64,000 nucleotides of DNA from Nomia melanderi (Eukaryota; Arthropoda; Insecta; Hymenoptera; Halictidae): contig NW_027475140.1 in NCBI RefSeq assembly GCF_051020985.1, positions 1,302,001 to 1,366,000 of the forward strand. The letters run 5' to 3'. The position numbers were made by a program, and so were the translations under genes. The notes under the pieces are model-generated. The model ran no database searches, was not told the origin of the DNA, and saw only the letters and a list, made by a program, of their open reading frames with translations. Of the stretch, positions 12,854 through 24,700 are shown piece by piece (positions within the stretch are counted from its first letter, which is position 1; each line of letters opens with the position of its first letter).

Positions 12854-14078
12854 TTGATTTCTTGGGCTATCTGTAATAGCACCCGAGATATCACCAGATA
12901 TATATTGGATTTTTCCCTGACCCTGAGTGTCCGGCCCCATGAGACGGTGGTTTTCTCGGCCCCTGGTGGTCCGAGGTCGTTCCCGCTGCACAGATTCATG
13001 CGCCAGGGCCTCCTACAGACAATGCACTTTGATTTATTGTTCTATCTGTAATATAACCCGAGATATCACCAGAAATATATTGGATTTTTCCCTGACCCTG
13101 AGTGCCCGGCCCCATGAGACGGTTGTTGTCTCGGCACCTGGTGGTCCGAGGTCGTTCCCGCTGCACAGATTCATGCGCCAGGGTCTCCTGCAGATAATTC
13201 ACTTTGGTTTATTGCGCTATCTCTAATAGCACCCTAGATATCACCAGGTATATATTGGATTCTTCCCTGACCCTGAGTGTCCGACCCCATGAGACTGTGG
13301 TTTTCTCGGCCCCTGGTGGTCCGAGGTCGTTCCCTCTGCACAGATTCATGCTCCAGGGCCTCCTACAGACAATGCACATTTATTTATTACGCTATCTGTA
13401 ATAGCACCCGAGATACCACCAGATATATATTGGATCTTTCACTGACCCTGAGTGTCCGGCCCCATGAGACGGTGGTTTTCGCGGCCCCTGGTGGTTCGAG
13501 GTCGTTCCGGCTGCACAGATTCATGCGCCAGGGCGTCCTACAGACAATTCACTTTGATTTATTGCGCTATCTGTAATAGCACCCGAGATATCACCAGATA
13601 TATGTTGGATTTTCCCCTGACCCTGAGCGTCCGGACCAATGAGACTGTGGTTTTCTCGGCCTCTGGTGGTCCGAGGTCGTTCCCGCTACACAGATTCATG
13701 CGCCAGGGCCTCCTACAGACAATGCACTCTGATTTATTGCGCTATCTGTAATAGCACCCGAGATATCACCAGATATATATTGGATTTTCCCCTGACCCTG
13801 AGTGTCCGGCCCCATGAGACTGTGGTTTTCTCGGCCCCTGGTGGTCCGAGGTCGTTCCCGCTGCACAGATTCATTCGCCTGAGCCTCCTACAGACAATGC
13901 ACTTTGATTTATTGCGCTATCTGTAATAGCACCCGAGATATCACCAGATATATATTGGATTCTTCCCTGACCCTGAGTGTCCGGCCCCATGAGACGGTGG
14001 TTTTCTCGGCCCCTGGTGGTCCGAGGTCGTTCCCGCTGCACAGATTCATGCGCCGGGGCCTAATACAGACAATGCACT
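12854..14078 (+). repeat. 7-monomer higher-order unit, first copy (1,225 bp)
   Basis: This is a seven-monomer block running from a C-type monomer through D, B, E and A types to the next C-type monomer. It is followed directly by a second copy at an offset of exactly 1,225 bp. The two share private changes, such as GGACCAATGAGAC near 13632 and 14857 and GAGTGCCCGGCC near 13100 and 14326, which shows that they are a recent tandem duplication. Confidence 0.82.
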
Positions 14079-15180
14079 TTGATTTCTTGGGCTATCTGTA
14101 ATAGCACCCGAGATATCACCAGATATATATTGGATTTTTCCCTGACCCTGAGTGTCCGGCCCCATGAGACGGTGGTTTTCTCGGCCCCTGGTGGTCCGAG
14201 GTCGTTCCCGCTGCACAGATTCATGCGCCAGGGCCTCCTACAGACAATGCACTTTGATTCATTGTTCTATCTGTAATATAACCCGAGATATCACCAGAAA
14301 TATATTGGATTTTTCCCTGACCCTGAGTGCCCGGCCCCATGAGACGGTTGTTGTCTCGGCACCTGGTGGTCCGAGGTCGTTCCCGCTGCACAGATTCATG
14401 CGCCAGGGTCTCCTGCAGATAATTCACTTTGGTTTATTGCGCTATCTCTAATAGCACCCGAGATATCACCAGGTATATATTGGATTCTTCCCTGACCCTG
14501 AGTGTCCGACCCCATGAGACTGTGGTTTTCTCGGCCCCTGGTGGTCCGAGGTCGTTCCCTCTGCACAGATTCATGCTCCAGGGCCTCCTACAGACAATGC
14601 ACATTTATTTATTACGCTATCTGTAATAGCACCCGAGATACCACCAGATATATATTGGATCTTTCACTGACCCTGAGTGTCCGGCCCCATGAGACGGTGG
14701 TTTTCGCGGCCCCTGGTGGTTCGAGGTCGTTCCGGCTGCACAGATTCATGCGCCAGGGCGTCCTACAGACAATTCACTTTGATTTATTGCGCTATCTGTA
14801 ATAGCACCCGAGATATCACCAGATATATGTTGGATTTTCCCCTGACCCTGAGCGTCCGGACCAATGAGACTGTGGTTTTCTCGGCCTCTGGTGGTCCGAG
14901 GTCGTTCCCGCTACACAGATTCATGCGCCAGGGCCTCCTACAGACAATGCACTCTGATTTATTGCGCTATCTGTAATAGCACCCGAGATATCACCAGATA
15001 TATATTGGATTTTCCCCTGACCCTGAGTGTCCGGCCCCATGAGACTGTGGTTTTCTCGGCCCCTGGTGGTCCGAGGTCGTTCCCGCTGCACAGATTCATT
15101 CGCCTGAGCCTCCTACAGACAATGCACTTTGATTTATTGCGCTATCTGTAATAGCACCCGAGATATCACCAGATATATAT
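14079..15180 (+). repeat. 7-monomer higher-order unit, second copy; end of left domain
   Basis: This is the second copy of the seven-monomer block. The match with the first copy ends near 15180, where this copy reads GGATTTTTCCC and the first reads GGATTCTTCCC. It holds the last C, D and E tails in the window; none was seen to the right of it. It therefore marks the right edge of the left domain. Confidence 0.8.
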
Positions 15181-15847
15181 TGGATTTTTCCCTGACCCTG
15201 AGTGTCCGGCCCCATGAGACGGTGGTTTTCTCGGCCCCTGGTGGTCCGAGGTCGTTCCCTCTGCACAGATTCATGCGCCAGGGCCTCCTACGGACAATGC
15301 ACTTTGATTTATTGCGCTATCTCTAATAGCGCCCGAGATATCACCAGATATATATTGGATTTTCCCCTGACCCTGAGTGTCCGGCCCCATGAGACTGTGG
15401 TTTTCTCGGCCCCTAGTGGTCCGAGGTCGTTCCCGCTGCACAGATTCATGCGCCAGGGCCTCCTACAGACAACGCACTTTCATTTATTGCGCTATCTGTA
15501 ATAGTACCCGAGATATCACCAGATATATATTGGATTTTCCCCTGACCCTGAGTGTCCGGCCCCATGAGACGGTGGTTTTCTCGGCCCCTGGTGGTCCTAG
15601 GTCGTTCCCGCTGCACAGATGCTTGCGCCAGGGCCTCCTGCAGATAATTCCCTTTGGCTTATTGCGCTATCTCTAATAGCACCCGAGATATCACCAGATA
15701 TATATTGGATTTTCCCCTGACCCTGAGTGGCCGGCCCCATGAGACGGTGGTCTTCTCGGCCCCTGGTGGTCCGAGGTCGTTCCCGCTGCCCAGATTCATG
15801 CGCCACGGCCTCCTACAGACAATGCACTTTGATTTATTGCGCTATCA
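15181..15847 (+). repeat. Transition between left and middle domains
   Basis: About four monomers with ordinary A and B tails and new variants: CCCTAGTGGTCC, ACAACGCAC tails, a CTTTGGCTTATTGC tail near 15650, and GAGTGGCCGGCC (an FseI site) near 15727. These markers, and the GGATATTTCCCTCACC head that follows at about 15880, are used throughout the region to the right and were not seen to the left. Confidence 0.7.
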
Positions 15848-18644
15848 GTAATAGCACCCGAGATATCACCAGATATATATTGGATATTTCCCTCACCCTG
15901 AGTGTCCAGCCCCATGAGACGGTGGTTTTCTCAGACCCTGGTGGTCCGAGGTCGTTCCCGCTGCACAGATTCATGCGCCAGGGCCTCCTACAGACAACAC
16001 ACTTTGATTTATTGCGCTATCTGTAATAGCACCCGAGATATCACCAGATATATATTGGATTTTCCACTGACCCTGAGTGTCCGGCCCCATGAGACTGTGG
16101 TTTTCTCGGCCCCTAGTGGTCCGAGGTCGTTCCCGCTGCACAGATTCATGCGCCAGAGCGTCCTACAGACAACGCACTTTGATTTATTGCGCTATCTGTA
16201 ATAGCACCCGAGATATCACAAGATATATATTGGATTTTTCCCTGACCCTGAGTGTCCGGCCCCATGAGACTGTGGTTTTCTCGGCCCCTGGTGGTCCGAG
16301 GTCGTTCCCGCTGCACACATTCATGCGCCAGGGCCTCCTGCAGATAATTCACTTTGATTTATCGCGCTATCTCTAATAGCACCCGAGATATCACCAGATA
16401 TATGCTGGATTTTTACATGACCTTGGGTGACGGATTCCGAATATCTGTAATTTTCTCGGCCACTGGTGGTCCGAGGTCGTTCCTGCTGCACAGATTCATT
16501 CGCCAGTGCCTCCTACAGACAATGCACTTTGATTTATTGCGCTATCCGTAATAGCACCCGAGATATCACCAGATATATATTGGATTTTCCCCTGACCCTG
16601 AGTGTCCGGCCCCATGAGACTGTGGTTTTCTCGGCCCCTAGTGTTCCGAGGTCGTTCCCGCTGCACAGATTCATGCCCCAGGGCCTCCTACAGACAACGC
16701 ACTTTGATTTATTGCGCTATCTGTAATAGCACCCAAGATATCACCAGATATATATTGGATTTTTCCCTGACCCTGAATGTCCGGCCCCATGAGACGGTGG
16801 TTTTCTCGGCCCCTGGTGGACCGAGGTCGTTCCCGCTGCACAGATTCATGCGCCAGGGCCTCCTGCAGATAATTCACTTTCGTTTATTGCGCTATCTCTA
16901 ATAGCACCCGAGATATCACCAGATACATATTGGATTTTTCCCTCACCCTGAGTGTCCAGCCCCATGAGACGGTGGTTTTCTCGGCCCCTGGTGGACCGAG
17001 GTCGTTCCCGCTGCACAGATTCATGCGCCAGGGCCTCCTGCAGATAATTCACTTTGGTTTATTGCGCTATCTCTAATAGCGCCCGAGGTATCACCAGATA
17101 TATATTGGATTTTTCCCTGACCCTGAGTGTCCAGCCCCATGAGACGGTGGTTTTCTCGGACCCTGGTGATCCGTGGTCGTTCCTGCTGCACAGATTGATA
17201 CGCCAGGGCCTCCGGCAGATAATTCACTTTGGTTTATTGCGCTATCCCTAATAGCACCCGAGATATCACCAGATATATATTGGATTTTCCCTGACCCTGA
17301 GTGTCCGGCCCAATGTGACTGTGGTTTTCTCGGCCCCTGGTGGTCCGAGGTCGTTCCCGCTGCCCAGATTCATGCGCCGCGGCCTCCTACTGACAATGCA
17401 CTTTGATTTATTGCGCTATCTGTAATAGCACCCGAGATATCGCCAGATAATTATTGGATATTTCCCTCACCCTGAGTGTCCAGCCCCATGAGACGGTGGT
17501 TTTCTCGGCCCCTGGTGGACCGAGGTCGTTCCCGCTGCACATATTCATGCGCCAGGGCCTCCGGCAGATAATTCACTTTGGTTTATTGCGCTATCCCTAA
17601 TAGCACCCGAAATATCACCAGATATATATTGGATTTTCCCTGACCCTGAGTGTCCGGCCCAATGAGACTGTGGTTTTCTCGGCAACTGGTGGTCCGACGA
17701 CGTTCCCGCTTCCCAGATTCAGGCGCCAGGGCCTCCTGCAGATAAGTCACTTGGTTTATTGCGCTATCTCTAATAGCACCCGAGATATCACCAGATATAT
17801 ATTGGATTTTCCCCTGACCCTGAGTGTCCGGCCCCATGAGACGGTGGTTTTCTCGGCCCCTGGTGGTCCGAGGTCGATCCCGCTGCACAGATTCATGCGC
17901 CAGGGTCTCCTACAGACAATGCACTTTGATTTATTTCGCTATCTGTAATAGGACCCGAGATATCACCAGATATATATTGGATTTTCCCCAGACCCTGAGT
18001 GTCCGGCCGCATGAGACTGTAGTTTTCTCGGCCCCTGGTGGTCCTAGGTCGTTCCCGCTGCACAGATGCATGCGCCAGGGCCTCCTGCAGATAATTCCCT
18101 TTGGCTTATTGCGCTATCTCTAATAGCACCCGAGATATCACCAGATAAATATTGGATTTTCCCCCCACCCTGAGTGGCCGGCCCCATGAGACGGTGGTCT
18201 TCTCGGCCCCTGGTGGGCCGAAGTCGTTCCCCCTGCCCAGATTCATGCGCCACGGCCTCCTACAGACAATGCACTTTGATTTATTGCGCTATCTGTAATA
18301 GCACCCGACATATCAACAGATATATATTGGATATTTCCCTCACCCTGAGTGTCCAGCCCCATGAGACGGTGGTTTTCTCGGCCCCCGGGTGGACCGAGGT
18401 GGTTCCCGCTGCACAGATTCATGCGCCAGGGCCTCCTGCAGATAATTCACTTTGGTTTATTGCGCTATCTCTAATAGCGACCGGGATATCACCAAATATA
18501 TATTGGATTTTCCACTGACTCTGGGTGTCCGGCCCCATGAGACGGTGGTTTTCTCGGCACCTGGTGGTCCGAGGACGTTCCCGCTTCCCAGATTCAGGCG
18601 CCAGGACCTCCTGCAGATAACTCACTTGGTTTATTGCGCTATCT
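15848..18644 (+). repeat. 16-monomer block, first copy (2,797 bp)
   Basis: A block of 16 monomers repeated immediately downstream. It includes a V segment at 16415-16452, two GGATTTTCCCTGACC monomers that are 1 bp short (near 17288 and 17634), a CACTTGGTTTATT monomer also 1 bp short (near 17750), a 1 bp gain in GGCCCCCGGGTGG near 18380, and another CACTTGGTTTATT near 18620. The copy carries the same five length changes in the same order, so duplication followed those mutations. Confidence 0.88.
16415..16452 (+). repeat. V segment in the middle domain
   Basis: Same block with ATATGCTGG lead-in and CCACTGG after it. It is followed by CCTGCTGCACAGATTCATTCGCCAG, different from the left-domain V monomers. 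Confidence 0.88.
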
Positions 18645-19211
18645 CTAATAGCACCCGAGATATCACCAGATATATATTGGATATTTCCCTCACCCTGAGT
18701 GTCCAGCCCCATGAGACGGTGGTTTTCTCAGACCCTGGTGGTCCGAGGTCGTTCCCGCTGCACAGATTCATGCGCCAGGGCCTCCTACAGACAACACACT
18801 TTGATTTATTGCGCTATCTGTAATAGCACCCGAGATATCACCAGATATATATTGGATTTTCCACTGACCCTGAGTGTCCGGCCCCATGAGACTGTGGTTT
18901 TCTCGGCCCCTATTGGTCCGAGGTCGTTCCCGCTGCACAGATTCATGCGCCAGAGCGTCCTACAGACAACGCACTTTGATTTATTGCGCTATCTGTAATA
19001 GCACCCGAGATATCACAAGATATATATTGGATTTTTCCCTGACCCTGAGTGTCCGGCCCCATGAGACTGTGGTTTTCTCGGCCCCTGGTGGTCCGAGGTC
19101 GTTCCCGCTGCACACATTCATGCGCCAGGGCCTCCTGCAGATAATTCACTTTGATTTATCGCGCTATCTCTAATAGCACCCGAGATATCACCAGATATAT
19201 GCTGGATTTTT

Positions 19212-19249
19212 ACATGACCTTGGGTGACGGATTCCGAATATCTGTAATT
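19212..19249 (+). repeat. V segment in the second 18-monomer copy
   Basis: Copy of the block at 16415, exactly 2,797 bp downstream, as the block duplication predicts. Confidence 0.88.
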
Positions 19250-19611
19250 TTCTCGGCCACTGGTGGTCCGAGGTCGTTCCTGCTGCACAGATTCATTCGC
19301 CAGTGCCTCCTACAGACAATGCACTTTGATTTATTGCGCTATCCGTAATAGCACCCGAGATATCACCAGATATATATTGGATTTTCCCCTGACCCTGAGT
19401 GTCCGGCCCCATGAGACTGTGGTTTTCTCGGCCCCTAGTGTTCCGAGGTCGTTCCCGCTGCACAGATTCATGCCCCAGGGCCTCCTACAGACAACGCACT
19501 TTGATTTATTGCGCTATCTGTAATAGCACCCAAGATATCACCAGATATATATTGGATTTTTCCCTGACCCTGAATGTCCGGCCCCATGAGACGGTGGTTT
19601 TCTCGGCCCCT

Positions 19612-19961
19612 GGTCGTCCGAGGTCGTTCCCGCTGCCCAGATTAATGCGCCAGGGCCTCCTACAGACAATGCACTTTGATTTATTGCGCTATCTGCAATA
19701 GCACCCGAGATATCACCAGATATATGCTGGATTTTTTCATGACCTAGGGTGTCCGGCCCCATGTGTCGGTGGTTTTCTCGGCCCCTGGTGATCCGAGGTC
19801 GTTCCCGCTGCACAGATTCATGCGCCAGGGCCTCCTACAGATAACTCACTGTGGTTTATTGCGCTATCTATAATAGCACCCGAGATATCACCAGATATAT
19901 ATTGGATTTTTCCCTGACCCTGAGTGTCCGGCCCCATGAGACGGTAGTTTTCTCGGCCCCT
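19612..19961 (+). repeat. Two-monomer (350 bp) insertion in the second block copy
   Basis: These two monomers are present in the second copy and absent from the first. They contain a hybrid V-like unit (19737-19774) and a tail with CTATCTATAATAG, a form otherwise found from about 36 kb rightward. Entry and exit keep the 175 bp register, which fits exchange with another array position rather than insertion of foreign DNA. Confidence 0.75.
19737..19774 (+). repeat. Hybrid between V segment and ordinary monomer
   Basis: The first half resembles V (lead-in ATATGCTGG, then TCATGACCTAGGGTG) and the second half resembles the consensus (TCCGGCCCCATGTGTCGG). It lies in the two-monomer insertion. A changeover inside the 38 bp block shows either conversion between the two forms or an intermediate between them. 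Confidence 0.7.
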
Positions 19962-21791
19962 GGTGGTCCGAGGTCGTTCCCGCTGCACAGATTCATGCGC
20001 CCGGGCCTCCTGCAGATAATTCACTTTCGTTTATTGCGCTATCTCTAATAGCACCCGAGATATCACCAGATACATATTGGATTTTTCCCTCACCCTGAGT
20101 GTCCAGCCCCATGAGACGGTGGTTTTCTCGGCCCCTGGTGGACCGAGGTCGTTCCCGCTGCACAGATTCATGCGCCAGGGCCTCCTGCAGATAATTCACT
20201 TTGGTTTATTGCGCTATCTCTAATAGCGCCCGAGATATCACCAGATATATATTGGATTTTTCCCTGACCCTGAGTGTCCAGCCCCATGAGACGGTGGTTT
20301 TCTCGGACCCTGGTGATCCGTGGTCGTTCCTGCTGCACAGATTGATACGCCAGGGCCTCCGGCAGATAATTCACTTTGGTTTATTGCGCTATCCCTAATA
20401 GCACCCGAGATATCACCAGATATATATTGGATTTTCCCTGACCCTGAGTGTCCGGCCCAATGTGACTGTGGTTTTCTCGGCCCCTGGTGGTCCGAGGTCG
20501 TTCCCGCTGCCCAGATTCATGCGCCGCGGCCTCCTACTGACAATGCACTTTGATTTATTGCGCTATCTGTAATAGCACCCGAGATATCACCAGATAATTA
20601 TTGGATATTTCCCTCACCCTGAGTGTCCAGCCCCATGAGACGGTGGTTTTCTCGGCCCCTGGTGGACCGAGGTCGTTCCCGCTGCACATATTCATGCGCC
20701 AGGGCCTCCGGCAGATAATTCACTTTGGTTTATTGCGCTATCCCTAATAGCACCCGAAATATCACCAGATATATATTGGATTTTCCCTGACCCTGAGTGT
20801 CCGGCCCAATGAGACTGTGGTTTTCTCGGCAACTGGTGGTCCGACGACGTTCCCGCTTCCCAGATTCAGGCGCCAGGGCCTCCTGCAGATAAGTCACTTG
20901 GTTTATTGCGCTATCTCTAATAGCACCCGAGATATCACCAGATATATATTGGATTTTCCCCTGACCCTGAGTGTCCGGCCCCATGAGACGGTGGTTTTCT
21001 CGGCCCCTGGTGGTCCGAGGTCGATCCCGCTGCACAGATTCATGCGCCAGGGTCTCCTACAGACAATGCACTTTGATTTATTTCGCTATCTGTAATAGGA
21101 CCCGAGATATCACCAGATATATATTGGATTTTCCCCAGACCCTGAGTGTCCGGCCGCATGAGACTGTAGTTTTCTCGGCCCCTGGTGGTCCTAGGTCGTT
21201 CCCGCTGCACAGATGCATGCGCCAGGGCCTCCTGCAGATAATTCCCTTTGGCTTATTGCGCTATCTCTAATAGCACCCGAGATATCACCAGATAAATATT
21301 GGATTTTCCCCCCACCCTAAGTGGCCGGCCCCATGAGACGGTGGTCTTCTCGGCCCCTGGTGGGCCGAAGTCGTTCCCCCTGCCCAGATTCATGCGCCAC
21401 GGCCTCCTACAGACAATGCACTTTGATTTATTGCGCTATCTGTAATAGCACCCGACATATCAACAGATATATATTGGATATTTCCCTCACCCTGAGTGTC
21501 CAGCCCCATGAGACGGTGGTTTTCTCGGCCCCCGGGTGGACCGAGGTGGTTCCCGCTGCACAGATTCATGCGCTAGGGCCTCCTGCAGATAATTCACTTT
21601 GGTTTATTGCGCTATCTCTAATAGCGACCGGGATATCACCAAATATATATTGGATTTTCCACTGACTCTGGGTGTCCGGCCCCATGAGACGGTGGTTTTC
21701 TCGGCACCTGGTGGTCCGAGGACGTTCCCGCTTCCCAGATTCAGGCGCCAGGACCTCCTGCAGATAACTCACTTGGTTTATTGCGCTATCT

Positions 21792-24700
21792 CTAATAGCA
21801 CCCGAGATATCACCAGATATATATTGGATTTTCCACTGACCCTGAGTGTCCGGCCCCATGAGACTGTGGTTTTCTCGGCCCCTGGTGGTCCGAGGTCGAT
21901 CCCGCTGCACAGATTCATGCGCCAGGGCCTCCTACAGACAATGCACTTTGATTTATTGCGTTATCTGTAATAGCACCCGAGATATCACCACATATATATT
22001 GGATTTTTCCTTGACCCAGAGTGTCCGGCCCCATGAGACGGTGGTTTTCTCGGCTCCCGGTGGTCCGAGGTCGTTCCCGCTGCACAGATTCATGCGCCAG
22101 GGCCTCCTGCAGATAATTCACTTTCGTTTATTGCGCTATCTCTAATAGCACCCGAGATATCACCAGATATATATTGGATTTTTCCCTTACCCTGAGTGTC
22201 CGGCCCCATGAGACGGTGGTTTTCTCGGCCCCTGGTGGTCCTAGGTCGTTCCCGCTGCACAGATGCATGCGCCAGGGCCTCCGGCAGATAAGACCCTTTG
22301 GCTTATTGCGCTATCTCTAATAGCACCCGAGATATCACCTGATATATATTGGATTTTCCCCTGACTCTGAGTGTCCGGCCCCATGAGACGGTGGTTGTCT
22401 CGGCCCCTGGTGGTCCGAGGTCGTTCCCGCTTCCCAGATTCATGCGCCAGGGCCTCCTCCAGACAATACGCTTTGATTTATTGCGCTATCTGTAATAGCA
22501 CCCGATATATCACCAGATATATATTGGATTTTTCCCTGACCCTGAGTGTCCGGCCCCATGAGACGGTGGATGTCTCGGCCCCTGGTGGTCCGAGGTCGTT
22601 CCCGCTGCACAGATTCATGCGCCAGTGCCTCCTACAGACAATGCGATTGATTTATTGCGCTATCTGTAATAGCACCCGAGATATCACCAGATATATATTG
22701 GATTTTCCCCTGACCCTGAGTGTCCGGCCCCATGAGACTGTGGTTTTCTCGGCCCCTGGTGGTCCGAGGTCGTTCCCGTTCCACAGATTCATGCGTCAGG
22801 GCCTCCTGCAGATAATTCCCTTTGGTTTATTGCGCTATCACTAATAGCACCCGAGATATCACCAGATATATATTGGATTTTCCCGTGACCCTGAGTGTCC
22901 GGCCCCATGAGATGGTGGTTTTCTCGGCCCCTGGTGATCCGAGGTCGTTCCCGCTGCACAGATTCATGCACCAGGGCCTCTTGCAGACAAATCACATTGG
23001 TTTATTGCGCTATCACTAATAGCACCCGAGATATCACCAGATATATATTGGCTTTTCCCCTGACCCTGAGTATCCGGCCCCATGTGACAGTGGTTTTTTC
23101 GGCCCCTGGTGGTCCGAGGTCGTTCCCGCTGCACAGATTCAGGCGCCAGGGCCTCCTGCAGATAACTCACTTGGTTTCTTGCGCTATCTCTAATAGCATC
23201 CGAGATATCACCAGATATATATTGGATTTTCCCCTGACCCTGAATGTCCGGCCCCATGAGACGGTGGTTTTCTCGGCCCCTGGTGGTCCGAGGTCGTTCC
23301 CGCTGCAAAGATTCTCGCGCCAGGGCCTCCTACAGACAATGCACTTTGATTTATTTCGCTATCTGTAATAGGAACCGAGATATCACCAGATATATATTGG
23401 ATTTTCCCCAGACCCTGAGTGTCCGGCCGCATGAGACTGTAGGTTTCTCGGCCCCTGGTGGTCCGAGGTCGTTCCCGCTGCACAGATTCATGCGCCAGGG
23501 CCTCCACAGACAATGCACTTTGATTTATTGCGCTATCTGTAATAGCACCCGAGATATCACCAGATATATATTGGATATATCCCTCACCCTGAGTGTCCAG
23601 CCCCATGAGACGGTGGTTTTCTCGGCCCCTGGTGGACCGAGGTCGTTCCCGCTGCACAGATTCATGCGCCAGGGACTCCTGCAGATAATTCACTTTGATT
23701 TATTTCCCTATCTGTAATAGGACCCGAGATATCACCAGATATATATTGGATTTTCCCCAGACCCTGAGTGTCCGGCCGCATGAGACTGTAGTTTTCTCGG
23801 CCCCTGGTGGTCCGAGGTGGTTCCCGCTGCACAGATTCATGCGACAGGGCCTCCTACAGACAATGCACTTTGATTTATTGCGCTATCTGTAATAGCACCC
23901 GAGATATCACCACATATATATTGGATTTTTCCCTGACCCTGAGTGTCCGGCCCCATGAGACGGTGGTTTTCTCGGCCCCTGGTGGTCCGAGGTCGTTCCC
24001 GCTTCACAGATTCATGCGCCAGGGCCTCCTACAGACAATGCACTTTGATTTATTGCGCTATCTGTAATAGCACCCGAGATATCACCAGATATATATTGGA
24101 TATTTCCCTCACCCTGAGTGTCCAGCCCCATCAGACGGTGGTTTTCTCGGCCCCTGGTGGACCGAGGTCCTTCCCGCTGCACAGATTCATGCGCCTGGTC
24201 CTCCTGCAGATAATTCACTTTGATTTATTTCGCCATCTGTAATAGGACCCGAGATATCACCAGATATATATTGGATTTTCCCCAGACCCTGAGTGGTCGG
24301 CGCCATGAGACTGTGGTTTTCTCGGCCCCTGATGGTCCGAGGTCGTTCCCGCTGCACAGATACATGCGCCAGGGCCTCCTACAGACAATGCACTTTGATT
24401 TATTGCGCTATCTGTAATAGCACCCGAGATATCACCAGATATATATTGGATTTTTCACTGACCCTGAGTGTGCGGCCCCATGAGACGGTGGTTTTCTCGG
24501 ACCCTGGTGGTCCGAGGTCGTTCCCGCTGCACAGATTCATGCGCCACGGCCTCCTACTGACAATGCACTTTGATTTATTGCGCTATCTGTAATAGCGCCC
24601 GTGATATCACCAGATATATATTGGATATTTCCCTCACCCTGAGTGTCCAGCCCCATGAGACGGTGGTTTTCTCGGCCCCTGGTGTTCCTAGGTCGTTCCC

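Larger units (their letters stand above)
18645..21791 (+). repeat. 18-monomer second copy of the preceding block (3,147 bp)
   Basis: It matches 15848-18644 at an offset of 2,797 bp up to about 19610, and at 3,147 bp from about 19960 onward. The difference is exactly 350 bp, or two monomers. Only a handful of substitutions separate the copies, for example GCCCCTATTGG for GCCCCTAGTGG near 18907, CCCTAAGTGG for CCCTGAGTGG near 21317, and GCGCTAGGG for GCGCCAGGG near 21572. This is a recent duplication. Confidence 0.88.

Noticed and set aside
22371..23717. 157-codon frames near 22.4, 22.9 and 23.2 kb and a 161-codon minus-strand frame
   Set aside because: Each is explained by a 174 bp monomer (losses near 22640, 23174 and 23505). 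There is no independent sign of coding.
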